A DNA stretch of 64,000 nt from Bacteroidaceae bacterium (lineage in GTDB: Bacteria > Bacteroidota > Bacteroidia > Bacteroidales > Bacteroidaceae): positions 1 to 64,000 of the forward strand of contig JAGCDQ010000020.1 of NCBI GenBank assembly GCA_017651245.1. The letters are read 5' to 3'. This document shows positions 42,862 to 53,300 of the stretch, piece by piece (position 1 is the stretch's first letter; each line of letters begins with the position of its first letter). The notes below the pieces were generated by a model. The model worked only from the letters and a program-made list of their open reading frames with translations. It was not told the DNA's origin and made no database searches. The translations under genes and the position numbers were made by a program.

Positions 42862-43566
42862 TTAAATGGCTGCCAAGCCTCGGAAGACGAGGTGGGGGTC
42901 ATAGGTGATGGGACAGGTGATGTCATCTGCCAGTTGGAAGGTGTTGCCTCCTGTCATGAAGACGTGCAGGTCAGGGTATTTCTGTAGAAAATTGCGGACG
43001 TAACCTTCCATTTCAAAACGGGTGCCATTGACTGCTGCTGAAAGCATGTGGGTGCGAGTATCGTGACCTAACAAAGCCGCTTCTTTCTCCGCTTCAATCT
43101 GAGGGAGAAGGGCTGTATGTTCATGCATGGCATTGAGCCTCAACTGAACGCCTGGAGAGATGGCTCCACCCAGCAAAAGACCATCAGCAGAGAAAAGATC
43201 GTAGGTGATGCAGGTGCCAGCATCTATGATGAGCAGGGTGTGGTCAGGGTCTTGGACAATCGCTCCGATGTCTGCTGCCCATCGGTCTGCTCCATAAGCG
43301 GATGGAACGCCTGCAACGGACTTGACAGGGCAAGGAACGGAGGGAGTGAGCCACAGTACAGGAATATCCAGTTGTGCCAACGCCTCTTTCAGTTCCATAT
43401 CCTCACCTGCGACTGTAGAAAGACGCACATCTGCAATCGGAAACGCAGCCATGAGCCGAGAGAAGGTGGCTTCCCACGACTCATGACGACGTTCGAAATG
43501 CACAACATCGGTATCCATCACCGCCAACTTGGCCGATGTGTTACCTATGTCTATCAATAGTTTCAT
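42862..43566 (-). CDS. coaX: Type III pantothenate kinase
   Basis: 234 residues. First step of coenzyme A synthesis. Family motifs: LLIDIGNTSAKLAV (ATP-binding start), SAYGADRWAADIGAI, LLIIDAGTCITYDLF and GGAISPGVQLRLNAMHEHTALLP, and a late VFMTGGNTFQLAD. Last gene of the long minus-strand run from rpoN; the 48-bp gap before it consists largely of heptad repeats. Confidence 0.95.
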   Translation of the reverse strand: MKLLIDIGNTSAKLAVMDTDVVHFERRHESWEATFSRLMAAFPIADVRLSTVAGEDMELKEALAQLDIPVLWLTPSVPCPVKSVAGVPSAYGADRWAADIGAIVQDPDHTLLIIDAGTCITYDLFSADGLLLGGAISPGVQLRLNAMHEHTALLPQIEAEKEAALLGHDTRTHMLSAAVNGTRFEMEGYVRNFLQKYPDLHVFMTGGNTFQLADDITCPITYDPHLVFRGLAAI

Positions 43567-43572
43567 AACCTG

Positions 43573-43606
43573 AACCCAAACCTTAAACTTTCAACTTTGA
43601 ACTTTG
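43573..43606. repeat. Heptad repeats between the DUF2207 gene and coaX
   Basis: Tandem 7-bp units on the plus strand ending AACCTTA, AACTTTC, AACTTTG, AACTTTG. On the minus strand these read TT(C/G)AAAG, close to the units inside priA. Confidence 0.7.
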
Positions 43607-43614
43607 AGCCATCA

Positions 43615-45558
43615 TCACCAGGAGCCGCCTCCGCCGCCTCCGCCGCCACCACCGGAGAAGCCGCCACCGCCGCCAAAACCACCTCCACTGCTGGAGCTGT
43701 CATGACTCACGATTTTGATGGCACTCTTCGAGGATGAGAAGAGGTTATCGACCATGTGGGAAGTGAAGTCATAGCCATAGAGTGGCGTTACCGTATGGTA
43801 CCAGTCAGGTTGCTTCACTTCGATATCCTTGAAGAGTTTTGCCCACTTGCCGCTGAGGCCAAACACCATCGCATAAGGCAATATCTTGTAGAAGTATTCT
43901 GGGTCGTCAGTCTGCAACGCCTCCAGACGAGATTTTTCGGCTGTCTTGATGAATTCCTTGAAACCTAACAGGCGGCCAATCATCTGCACACGATAGTCGG
44001 TGTCTACATTGAAACGTCCGATGGATTCGCCCAGCAAGAAGCACACCACAAACATAGCGATGGAAGTCATCTTACCCATCGGAGCACCATAGGCACAGAA
44101 CACCTCGACATAGAGCCAGCACACAAGTCCCATCACCAAAGCCTTTCCCAAAAAGATGAGCACTTGTTTCCACTTGCTTCCAAAGAGGTCCTTATCACTG
44201 TCATACAAGCGGAAGAATGTGCCCACAGCAAAGGGGAGTCCCCAAATTACCGCTGCATAAATCCACTCATCTTCATCGAAGGTTTCCAGCACAGAATTCG
44301 TGCCAAACACGCAGGTTGTGGAGAGCAACAACAGGAAGTACAGAAGAATGGGCCAATCATAGGAAGACAAAGCCTTTTCGCCTTTGAAATTCTTTTTCAA
44401 TTCCGCCTTGAATTCATCCACTACCTTAGGTCTTTCTGCCATATGGCTCAGGTTAGCCGTCTCTTTTCCCTTAAAGAGCAGTTCCATCATCTTCTGCTGA
44501 TACAGAGGCGCATCCTTGGGCAAATCCTTCAACTTGGTCAGCACCACCTCTGTCCGTTTCAGCAGAGAGCCTTTTTCCTTCTCCTCAATGCTGATATAAC
44601 CCTTTCCAGCGAACCAAGGTATCATCGATGCCATATCCTCTGCATCAACGCTGTCGTCAATAATAGTGCCCACCTCCGCGCTACTGATGTCTTCAGGAGG
44701 ATAGAACTCTATCACTTTAACGGGCTTGTCCCTTTTCGTCTTGAACAAGTAATAGACAATCAGTATGATCAGCATGACGGAAAGACCGAAACTGATGTAG
44801 TGGAACACGTGGTTGGCGGTCAGCACACCCTCGTAATACCCCTCTGGCAACTTGGCATAAAGCGTGATGCCATGATAGGGAGGGATGTTTGTCGCCCAGC
44901 CACGAATGAAATTCTGATTTGCCTTTATCTGTAGATCCTCCACAGCATTCTCTGTGCTGCCATACACTCCACTATAGACTTCGAGGCGCTTCTGGACATC
45001 GGCTGGCAACGGCTTCTCAAACTCAATCTTGAAACTGAAGTTCTCGATGCGCTCACCAAAATCCGTACCCAAGATGGTGTGGAAGATATAGTCGTAATTC
45101 GGACGGCGGTCTTCGCGATAGACGTACTTGTAATGAATCACATACCGATGGTCGCCCGTCACTTCATGCCATTCGCTACCGATACGGATGACACAATTAT
45201 TCTCATCGCTATCTTCCGTGGTATAGTCACCACCTTCCACTTTGATATCCTTCACCTTGCTTCGGTAATTGAAAGTTTGCCAATCTTGCACCACCTGACC
45301 CTGAATCACCTGCGGCTCATTGCCCTCATCCTGAGAGACATCATGCTGCAAAGAGAACTTGGTAGGAATGTAGCGATAGATACCATGACGCGGTTCCTCA
45401 AAGAACACGTCGATGGTCTCCGTGATGTCCCACACATTGTCTTGGTGCACAACGGCATCCACGCGGAAATTCTTATAATAGAATCCGCCTCTGTCTGCTC
45501 TGGCTGTCAGCGTGACCGCCAAGAGGACAAACAGCCATAAAAACCTGCTTTTCTTCAT
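43615..45558 (-). CDS. DUF2207-family membrane protein with glycine-rich end
   Basis: 647 residues. A signal sequence (LFVLLAVTLTARADR), an extracytoplasmic N-terminal domain (about 20-240, VVHQDNVWDITETIDVFFEE), a membrane helix about 256-278, a cytoplasmic part with FYPPEDISSAEVGTIIDDSVD, then three or four further helices (about 405-530). It ends in GGGFGGGGGFSGGGGGG followed by GSW, as DUF2207 proteins usually do. The gene follows lemA by 4 bp; the lemA-DUF2207 pair is widespread, its job poorly known. Confidence 0.9.
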   Translation of the reverse strand: MKKSRFLWLFVLLAVTLTARADRGGFYYKNFRVDAVVHQDNVWDITETIDVFFEEPRHGIYRYIPTKFSLQHDVSQDEGNEPQVIQGQVVQDWQTFNYRSKVKDIKVEGGDYTTEDSDENNCVIRIGSEWHEVTGDHRYVIHYKYVYREDRRPNYDYIFHTILGTDFGERIENFSFKIEFEKPLPADVQKRLEVYSGVYGSTENAVEDLQIKANQNFIRGWATNIPPYHGITLYAKLPEGYYEGVLTANHVFHYISFGLSVMLIILIVYYLFKTKRDKPVKVIEFYPPEDISSAEVGTIIDDSVDAEDMASMIPWFAGKGYISIEEKEKGSLLKRTEVVLTKLKDLPKDAPLYQQKMMELLFKGKETANLSHMAERPKVVDEFKAELKKNFKGEKALSSYDWPILLYFLLLLSTTCVFGTNSVLETFDEDEWIYAAVIWGLPFAVGTFFRLYDSDKDLFGSKWKQVLIFLGKALVMGLVCWLYVEVFCAYGAPMGKMTSIAMFVVCFLLGESIGRFNVDTDYRVQMIGRLLGFKEFIKTAEKSRLEALQTDDPEYFYKILPYAMVFGLSGKWAKLFKDIEVKQPDWYHTVTPLYGYDFTSHMVDNLFSSSKSAIKIVSHDSSSSGGGFGGGGGFSGGGGGGGGGGSW

Positions 45559-45562
45559 GTTC

Positions 45563-46111
45563 TTACAATTTCACATCCACAACCTGACGTTCCTTATCGC
45601 TATCCACTTGATACATCGGCAATGCCTTAAAACCGAACACACCCGCAATGAGGTTGAAGGGGAACATCTGACATTTGTTATTGAACTCACGAACACTACC
45701 ATTGTAGTAGCGACGAGAGAAGGCAATCTCCTCTTCCATCTTGGAAAGGCGTTCTTGCAAATCTAAGAAGTTGGTGTTCGCTTTCAGGTCGGGATATTTC
45801 TCCACGACCAAGAAGATAGACTTGAGCGCATCGCCTATCTTTATTTCGCTGTCAATCGCTGTGTCCAAGTCACCCTTCTGTGCATTCACACGCATCTGAG
45901 TCACTACCTGAAGCGTGTCTGTCTCATGCTTGGCATAACCTTTCACGACTTCCACCAAACTGGGAATGAGATCATAACGCTTCTTGAGATAAACATCCAT
46001 TGTGGAGAATGCTTCCTTCACTTTGTTGCGAAGTTGAACCAAATTGTTGTAAGTAAGCAGTACCAGCACAGCCAGCACCACCAATACGCCAATAACGATA
46101 TAAGTAACCAT
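45563..46111 (-). CDS. lemA: LemA family protein
   Basis: 182 residues. One N-terminal transmembrane helix (about 2-22), then the LemA helical bundle: YNNLVQLRNKVKEAFSTMDVYLKKRYDLIPSLVEVVKGY and FPFNLIAGVFGFKALPMYQV near the end. Probably exposed outside the cytoplasm. Three bp after ispG and 4 bp before the DUF2207 gene. Confidence 0.95.
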   Translation of the reverse strand: MVTYIVIGVLVVLAVLVLLTYNNLVQLRNKVKEAFSTMDVYLKKRYDLIPSLVEVVKGYAKHETDTLQVVTQMRVNAQKGDLDTAIDSEIKIGDALKSIFLVVEKYPDLKANTNFLDLQERLSKMEEEIAFSRRYYNGSVREFNNKCQMFPFNLIAGVFGFKALPMYQVDSDKERQVVDVKL

Positions 46112-46114
46112 TTT

Positions 46115-47515
46115 TCAACTATTTAAATCATTTTCTATAAAATTCATTAATCGTTCCACAGCCTCTGACTCTGGAATATTCTTCTCAATACATACTTTTT
46201 GTTTGTAAAGCGACACTTTACCCATAGCAGCACCCACATAGCCGTAATCGGCATCAGCCATTTCACCAGGACCATTCACGATGCACCCCATGATGCCAAT
46301 CTTCAAAGTGGCAAAACGCTTGTCATGCTGGGCACGTTGACTGACTGCCTCACGAATCTTGGCAATCGTCTCCTCCAAATTGTAAAGCGTACGACCACAA
46401 CCAGGGCAACTGATATACTCCGTCTTGGTGAATTTGATACGAGCTGCCTGTAGGATGGCATCTGCTAATTCTGTCAACTTTTCCTCGGTGAATCCATCAT
46501 TCTTGATGACAAGTTTGTGAGCCAATTGGTCGATAAAAAGGGCTCCCACCGTCATAGCCGCCTTCAGTTGCAGGTCTTCCCAATTTTTTTCATGTAACTC
46601 CACCGTCACGGTATCATTGGATATCGTATTCTTCGCTTGTTCACGTAGCGTGGCACATTCCTCGATGGAATCAACCAATTTCTTGGCTACAGGGATTTCC
46701 CTTTCAGGAGCCTCAGACAAAGAGACACGAATGGTGTCACCGATGCCTTCACACAACAAGGCACCGATTCCAACGGCACTTTTGATACGTCCATCTTCAC
46801 CCTCACCTGCTTCTGTCACACCTAAATGCAAAGGGAATGCCATCCCTTCTTTCGCCATCTGCGCCACCAACAAACGGACGGTACGAACCATCACGACCGT
46901 ATTGCTTGCCTTAATAGAAATGACAACATCAGAAAAGTGTTCCCTCACACAGATACGCAGGAACTCCATACAAGATTCCACCATACCTTCGGGCGTATCA
47001 CCATAACGGGACATGATGCGGTCGCTCAAAGAGCCGTGATTCACACCAATACGAGCAGCCGTGTGATGCTCCTTGCATATATTCAGGAATGGCACGAAAC
47101 GCTCGTCAATTTTCTTGATTTCATCGGCATATTCCGAATCCGTATATTCCAACTTCTTGAAAGTACGGGCTGGATCAACATAGTTGCCTGGATTGATGCG
47201 AACCTTCTCACAGATGGTGGCAGCTGTGTCAGCAACGGATGCGTTGAAATGCACGTCAGCCACCAAAGGCACGGTGTAGCCGTCAGCACGCAAGGCCTCA
47301 CTGATGTTCCGCATGTTCTGTGCCTCGCGCTGTCCTTGGGTAGTGAAACGCACTAGTTCGCCCCCAGCATCGACGATACGCTTTGCTTGGGCAACGGAAC
47401 CCTCCGTATTCATCGTAGAAGTGTTTGCCATCGACTGGACACGGATAGGCTCATTGCTTCCTATCACCACATCACCAATCTTGACATCAATGGTCTTTCT
47501 TCTTTGATAACCCAT
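46115..47515 (-). CDS. ispG: 4-hydroxy-3-methylbut-2-enyl-diphosphate synthase (IspG), shortened three-domain form
   Basis: 466 residues. Next-to-last step of the non-mevalonate isoprenoid pathway. The TIM-barrel part begins VKIGDVVIGSNEPIRVQSM, and the iron-sulfur part has SCPGCGRTLYNLE and GIMGCIVNGPGEMADADYGYVG with the cluster cysteines. Bacteroidetes IspG normally carries a large inserted A* domain and is, as I recall, around 600 residues. Here only about 90-100 residues separate IRVSLSEAPEREIP from the C-terminal domain, while E. coli IspG (372 residues) has none, so the insert seems reduced by internal deletion. The frame is open and catalytic motifs intact. Confidence 0.95.
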   Translation of the reverse strand: MGYQRRKTIDVKIGDVVIGSNEPIRVQSMANTSTMNTEGSVAQAKRIVDAGGELVRFTTQGQREAQNMRNISEALRADGYTVPLVADVHFNASVADTAATICEKVRINPGNYVDPARTFKKLEYTDSEYADEIKKIDERFVPFLNICKEHHTAARIGVNHGSLSDRIMSRYGDTPEGMVESCMEFLRICVREHFSDVVISIKASNTVVMVRTVRLLVAQMAKEGMAFPLHLGVTEAGEGEDGRIKSAVGIGALLCEGIGDTIRVSLSEAPEREIPVAKKLVDSIEECATLREQAKNTISNDTVTVELHEKNWEDLQLKAAMTVGALFIDQLAHKLVIKNDGFTEEKLTELADAILQAARIKFTKTEYISCPGCGRTLYNLEETIAKIREAVSQRAQHDKRFATLKIGIMGCIVNGPGEMADADYGYVGAAMGKVSLYKQKVCIEKNIPESEAVERLMNFIENDLNS

Positions 47516-47533
47516 AAAAGAAATGTGTTTCGT

Positions 47534-48049
47534 TTAATTACACTTGTAAGCAAACTTCACCTCTTTCAGCTCCAAATTTGCTTTTTCTATCTTCTGACGG
47601 AGGTTGTTCTTGTAAGCAGCAAACTTCTCTGCCAAAGTCTCATCAGAAAGGGCAAGCATCTGCACAGCAAGAATGCCCGCATTGAGGGCGCCGTTAATAG
47701 CAACTGTTGCTACAGGAATGCCTGGAGGCATCTGTAACATGGAATAGACAGCATCCACTCCATCCAGCACACTACCCTTCACTGGTACGCCAATGACTGG
47801 GAGAGTCGTACTGGCTGCAATCACACCAGGCAATGCAGCAGCCATACCTGCACCTGCAATAATAACCTTAATTCCACGCTCCTTTGCCCCTTTGGCGAAA
47901 GCCTCTACAGCATCGGGAGTGCGATGAGCAGACAAGGCGTTCATCTCAAAAGGAATTTCCATTTCATCGAAGAACTTGGCAGCTTTTTCCATTACTGGAA
48001 GGTCTGATGTACTGCCCATAATGATAGATACAACTGGTTTCATATTCAA
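47534..48049 (-). CDS. purE: N5-carboxyaminoimidazole ribonucleotide mutase
   Basis: 171 residues, normal length. Purine synthesis, rearranging N5-CAIR to CAIR. Motifs: IIMGSTSDLPVMEKAAKFF, the substrate loop NALSAHRTPD, and AGAGMAAALPGVIAA and GVPVKG. A start at the second ATG (two codons in) is equally possible. It lies between the PAP2 gene (13 bp) and ispG (18 bp). Confidence 0.96.
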   Translation of the reverse strand: MNMKPVVSIIMGSTSDLPVMEKAAKFFDEMEIPFEMNALSAHRTPDAVEAFAKGAKERGIKVIIAGAGMAAALPGVIAASTTLPVIGVPVKGSVLDGVDAVYSMLQMPPGIPVATVAINGALNAGILAVQMLALSDETLAEKFAAYKNNLRQKIEKANLELKEVKFAYKCN

Positions 48050-48062
48050 TATCTTTTTAGAA

Positions 48063-48686
48063 TTACATCCAACTTATCAAGATAAAAGTCATGGTGCACA
48101 AATAACCTATTCCAAAACCAACAAGCACTTGAGCAAGGCTATGCTGACGCAGGATGATACGGCTTGTCCCCAATACTCCCGAAAGCAGAAGCAAGGCACA
48201 GAATGGCCAGATAGGATTGTAAAAGAAAAGAATGCTGAATGCATTGAGCGCTCCCACCAAGCCTCCCATTCCCACCATGTGTGTACTGACTTTCCACCAC
48301 GCATTGATGATGACACAAATAATCTGACAGATGAGTGCCGACATCACTACACCTCGGAAGAACATTGCCGTGTTCATCTTTGTCATGATGACCAGGCAAG
48401 CCCCATAGCTCAACAAAGTGACCAGATATGGCATGTGTCGGTGCTCACGATGACTCAATTCAAGGTGCGTCCATTTCTTGAACAAACGAAATGTCGTGAT
48501 ACCCAAATGGGGCACAAACACCGTAAAGACATACACCAAACCAAGGATAAACAATTTGTAGCCCCAAGGCAGCATCCTCATATAACTGAACAAGAACAGC
48601 CCGAAGAACACCCACATCGGGGCGTACAACGGCATAAAAAGTGTCGAAAACACTTTCGCAATCTTGATCAGTCTTTTATTATCCAT
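48063..48686 (-). CDS. PAP2-family membrane phosphatase-like protein
   Basis: 207 residues with about six hydrophobic segments. VSTHMVGMGGLVGA and SRIILRQHSLAQVLVGFGIG correspond to the last two PAP2 phosphatase motifs (S-x-H and S-R-x5-H-x3-Q/D), while the first motif is unclear. It may act on undecaprenyl or phospholipid phosphates; the substrate is unknown. Second gene of the rpoN run. Confidence 0.8.
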   Translation of the reverse strand: MDNKRLIKIAKVFSTLFMPLYAPMWVFFGLFLFSYMRMLPWGYKLFILGLVYVFTVFVPHLGITTFRLFKKWTHLELSHREHRHMPYLVTLLSYGACLVIMTKMNTAMFFRGVVMSALICQIICVIINAWWKVSTHMVGMGGLVGALNAFSILFFYNPIWPFCALLLLSGVLGTSRIILRQHSLAQVLVGFGIGYLCTMTFILISWM

Positions 48687-48714
48687 ATGCGTTAAAATCT
48701 ATCTATGCAAATAT

Positions 48715-50223
48715 TTATCCGCGACGACTATTCACTGCAGGAATACCCATCTCTGTGCGATACTTTGCCACCGTACGGCGAGCCAGTGTCACTCCCCTCT
48801 TTTTCATCAGTTCCACAATCTTATCATCAGAATAAGGGTTCATCTTATCTTCGCCATCAACAATCTCCCTCATCATTTCACGCACCCTGCGACCATCAAT
48901 TTCTTCGCCCACGGCATTTTTGCGAGTCAACTTGAAAAACTTAGACAATGGGTAAATGCGCCCATCCAACAGCGCACATTTAGAACTGCACACACGGGAA
49001 ATCGTGGAAACATCATATCCCGACTGCCTCGCCACATCATCTAACACCAAACGAACCTTGTCCTCTTCATCTTTTGTCAGGAAAAAAGTACGTTGCAACT
49101 TAATGATTGCCTTCATCGTTTCATAAAGTGTCCGACGGCGTTGTTTCACTGACTCAATAAACATCTGTGCAGCCTCTATCTTCTGGCGTGTGTACACCAG
49201 TCCCTCTTTTTCGCTTCGTGTCAACTTAGAAGGACGAGATTGAAGAGTCTTCAACTGATTGATGTAATCACCACTCACATGAAGCCGTGGCACTTCACCA
49301 CTATTCAACCGCATCTCTATATTCCCCTCAGGGTCTGTTTCAACGATGAAATCGGGTATTTGTGTCTGCACACGATCTGCCGACGATTCACTCAACGCAA
49401 AACCCGGGTTCACATTCAATTTTCGAATCTCATTAAACAAGGCATCCACCTGTACGGAAGAAATACCAAGCTTGTTCTTCAACCTTTCCTTGTTCTTATT
49501 GATGAACAAATCATAATGGTTGGCAATGGTTTCACGTTCCAGCAGAAGCACTTTCTTCTTCACATCAGAAACCGATTCCTCCTCATTGTTCAGCTGGCGG
49601 TCAATCTGCAAAAGGAGACACTCCTGTGTGGAGCGAGCACCAATGCCAACAGGATCAAAATTCTGCAAGATACGCAACACTTGTTCCACCTCCTGCTCCG
49701 ACACATAAATATATTCCTTGAAAGCCAACTCTTCTGTGATAGTCGCTATCGGTCTATCGATAAATCCTCTGTTGTCCAACGAGCCAATCAAATACTTCAA
49801 AATCTTCGTCTCTTCCTCGCTCAAATCATAGTTCATCATCTGCGACTCCAGATACTCAATGAAAGAGCCACTATCACCCAAAGGCAAGTCATTACGTTCT
49901 GCCGCGCCCCCCGAAGGAATATAGACAGGCAAATCGTCTTCACTATATGCAGATAGATCCGTGAGATTCTCACTCTCCGCATCGCTGTAAGTGTCGATGC
50001 CAGTGTCATTACTATCCATTTCATCGGTAGAATTCCCTACCTCATCCTTTTCCAAAGGCGCGCCCTCTTCCAACGCTGGATTATCCATCAGCTCTTTCTT
50101 CACCTGCTGCTCAAATTCAGCAATAGGCATCTCCAACAACCTGACCAACTGAAGCTGCTGTTGTGACAATCGAAGTTGCTGTTCCGTCTTTTGAGCCTGT
50201 ATTTGAGTGAGCCTCTGCGACAT
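48715..50223 (-). CDS. rpoN: RNA polymerase sigma-54 factor
   Basis: 502 residues. Region I is glutamine- and leucine-rich (QLRLSQQQLQLVRLLEMP); an acidic region II follows (about 45-110); the core-binding and helix-turn-helix parts precede the RpoN box LARRTVAKYRTEMGIP at the C-terminus. It directs transcription from -24/-12 promoters together with enhancer-binding ATPases, none of which is in this window. It has its own promoter, divergent from dnaE, and seems to head a seven-gene minus-strand run down to coaX. Confidence 0.96.
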   Translation of the reverse strand: MSQRLTQIQAQKTEQQLRLSQQQLQLVRLLEMPIAEFEQQVKKELMDNPALEEGAPLEKDEVGNSTDEMDSNDTGIDTYSDAESENLTDLSAYSEDDLPVYIPSGGAAERNDLPLGDSGSFIEYLESQMMNYDLSEEETKILKYLIGSLDNRGFIDRPIATITEELAFKEYIYVSEQEVEQVLRILQNFDPVGIGARSTQECLLLQIDRQLNNEEESVSDVKKKVLLLERETIANHYDLFINKNKERLKNKLGISSVQVDALFNEIRKLNVNPGFALSESSADRVQTQIPDFIVETDPEGNIEMRLNSGEVPRLHVSGDYINQLKTLQSRPSKLTRSEKEGLVYTRQKIEAAQMFIESVKQRRRTLYETMKAIIKLQRTFFLTKDEEDKVRLVLDDVARQSGYDVSTISRVCSSKCALLDGRIYPLSKFFKLTRKNAVGEEIDGRRVREMMREIVDGEDKMNPYSDDKIVELMKKRGVTLARRTVAKYRTEMGIPAVNSRRG

Positions 50224-50241
50224 TCAAATGTTATTTTTTTG

Positions 50242-50271
50242 CAAAGTTAGGCAAAAACAAGCATTAAACAA
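50242..50271 (-). promoter_or_regulatory. rpoN promoter
   Basis: On the minus strand TTG (50271-50269), 19 bp, TAACTTTG (50249-50242), 19 bp before the rpoN ATG. Confidence 0.8.
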
Positions 50272-50293
50272 CAAAAGGAATGAAAAAAATGAT

Positions 50294-50301
50294 TATCTTT
50301 G
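50294..50301 (+). promoter_or_regulatory. Probable dnaE -7 box
   Basis: TATCTTTG, 17 bp before the dnaE ATG, with no TTG at the usual distance. It faces away from the rpoN promoter. Confidence 0.65.
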
Positions 50302-50318
50302 CACGAAAATAAGAACAC

Positions 50319-53300
50319 ATGGAAGATTTCATACATTTACATGTACACACGCAATATAGCATCCTTGACGGACAGGCTGCCATTCCGAAGTTAGTTGACA
50401 AGGCTATCAAGAACGGAATGCGTGGAATGGCAGTGACCGACCACGGCAACATGTTCGGCATCAAGGAATTCTTTAACTATTGCAACAAAGTCAACAAGGG
50501 TAAGTCCGACGAGGAGAAGTTCAAACCCATCTTTGGCTGCGAGGTGTATTGTGCTCGACGAGATCTTCATTCCAAAGAAAACAATGCCATTGACAAAAGT
50601 GGTTGGCATTTGATTCTTTTAGCCAAGAACGAGGTGGGTTACCACAATCTGATTAAGATTGTCAGTGAAGCGTGGGTGGATGGCTATTATCACCGTCCTC
50701 GCACCGACCATAAATCTCTCGAGAAACATCACGAAGGACTCATCGCCTCCTCAGCATGTCTGGCTGGAGAGATTCCACGTTACGTCAAGAATGGTCAGAT
50801 AGAAGAGGCCGAGAAATCCATTGAATGGTTCAAGAGTCTCTTTGGCGATGATTTCTACATCGAACTGATGCGCCACGAGGTGAAAGACCCGATGCAACGT
50901 GCCAATCGAGAAACCTTCTTGGAGCAGAAGGCCATTGAACCGACCCTGATTGAATTGGCTCGAAAGCACAATGTGAAGTTGATTTGCACCAACGACTCCC
51001 ATTTTGTCGATGAAGAAAATGCGGAAGCGCACGACCGACTGCTGTGCTTGTCCACTGGCAAAGACTTGGATGACCCCAACCGCATGCTTTACAGCAAGCA
51101 AGAGTGGTTCAAGACGCGGGAAGAGATGAACGACGTCTTCAAGGACATTCCAGAGGCATTGAGCAATACAATAGAGATTCTCAACAAGGTTGAGACCTAT
51201 TCAATTGACCATGCCCCTATCATGCCATTCTTTGCTATCCCCGAAGAGTTCGGCACAGAAAAGGAATGGCGGGAGAAATTCACTGATGAGGACATTTTCA
51301 ACGAGTTCACTCGCGATGAAAACGGCAACGTGGTACTCTCTCAAGAGGAAGCCGAGAAGAAGATTAAAAAGCTCGGTGGAATCGACAAGTTATATCGTAT
51401 CAAGTTTGAAGCTGACTATTTGAAGAAGATCACCTACGACGGTGCCAAACGCCTCTATGGAGACCCTATTCCTGATGATGTGAAAACCCTGCTTGACTTC
51501 GAACTACACGTCATGAAGACGATGGGCTTCCCTGGCTACTTCCTCATCGTGCAAGATTTCATCAACTCCGCCCAAAAAGAACTGGGTGTATGGGTTGGTC
51601 CCGGACGTGGCTCTGCTGCAGGAAGCGCTGTGGCATACTGCTTGGGTATCACGAAGATAGATCCCATCAAATATGACCTCCTGTTTGAGCGTTTCCTCAA
51701 TCCAGACCGTATCTCCTTGCCCGATATTGACACCGACTTCGATGATGACGGTCGTGGTAAGGTCTTGCAATGGGTGACAGAAAAATATGGTGCTGAAAAG
51801 GTTGCTCATATTATTACTTACGGTACGATGGCAACAAAGTTGGCCATCAAGGACGTGGCACGTGTGCAGAAAGTGCCATTGGCAACAGTAAACGCTCTTT
51901 GTAAAGCGATTCCTGACCGATTGCCCAATGGCAAAAAGATGAACATTGCCAATGCCATTGAGTGTGTGCCAGAACTGAAGGATGCTGTCACCTCGCCCGA
52001 CCCTTTGCTGAGAGACACCATGAAATTTGCACAGATGTTGGAGAACAATGTGCGCAACACGGGTGTACATGCTTGTGGCACTATTATCTGTCGTGATGCC
52101 ATTGACGATTGGGTACCTGTGAGTACTGCCGACGATAAGGAAACAGGGGAGAAACTGCGCTGTACCCAATACGATGGTCATGTGATTGAGGAGACAGGAC
52201 TTATCAAGATGGACTTCCTTGGGTTGAAAACACTTTCCCAACTAAAGGAGGCTGCAACGAATGTCAAGGAAAGTTTAGGCATAGACCTTGATGTCAATCA
52301 ATTCGATATTCATGACCCCGCCACCTATCAGCTTTATTGTGATGGACGAACAGTCGGCACCTTCCAGTTCGAATCAGCGGGTATGCAGAAATACCTTCGC
52401 GAATTGCAGCCGAATGTGTTCGAGGATTTGATTGCCATGAATGCCCTCTACCGACCTGGTCCTATGGACTATATCCCCGATTTCATCGAAAGAAAACAGG
52501 GAAGAAAGCCCATAGAGTACGACATCCCCTGCATGGAAAAATACCTCAAAGACACCTACGGAATCACCGTCTATCAGGAGCAGGTGATGCTTCTCTCACG
52601 TCAGTTGGCAGATTTCACGCGTGGTGAGAGCGATGCCCTTCGTAAGGCGATGGGTAAGAAGAAGAAGGACATCGTTGATGCGATGAAACCGAAATTCATC
52701 GAAGGAGGCAAGAAGAATGGACACGATCCGAAGATTTTGGACAAAATATGGAGTGACTGGGAGAAGTTCGCATCGTACGCATTCAATAAATCTCATGCCA
52801 CCTGTTACTCATGGGTAGCGTATCAGACGGCTTATATGAAAGCCAACTTCCCTCCCTACTTTATGGCTGCCGTCATGAGTCGTTCGCTCGACAACATCAC
52901 TGAAATCCGCAAACTCATGGATGAATGTAAACAGATGGGCATCAGTACATTAGGTCCAGACATCAATGAATCCCGCCATAAGTTCTCCGTCAACTTCACA
53001 GGTGACATCCGTTTCGGTATGGCCGCCATTAAAGGTGTGGGTGAATCAGCCGTGACAGCCATCATTGAAGAGCGTGAAAAGAACGGACCTTATACCTCTG
53101 TGTTTGATTTCGTGGAGCGTGTGAACCTCTCGCAATGCAACAAGAAGAATATTGAAAATCTGGTTGTGGCTGGTGCGTTTGACAGCTTCAAAGATATCCG
53201 TCGGGAAACTTTCTTTGCATCAGGAGCACGCTCTGGGGAAACATTCCTTGATGTGCTTGTTCGCTATGGTAATAGTTATCAACAAGATAAACACAAGGCA

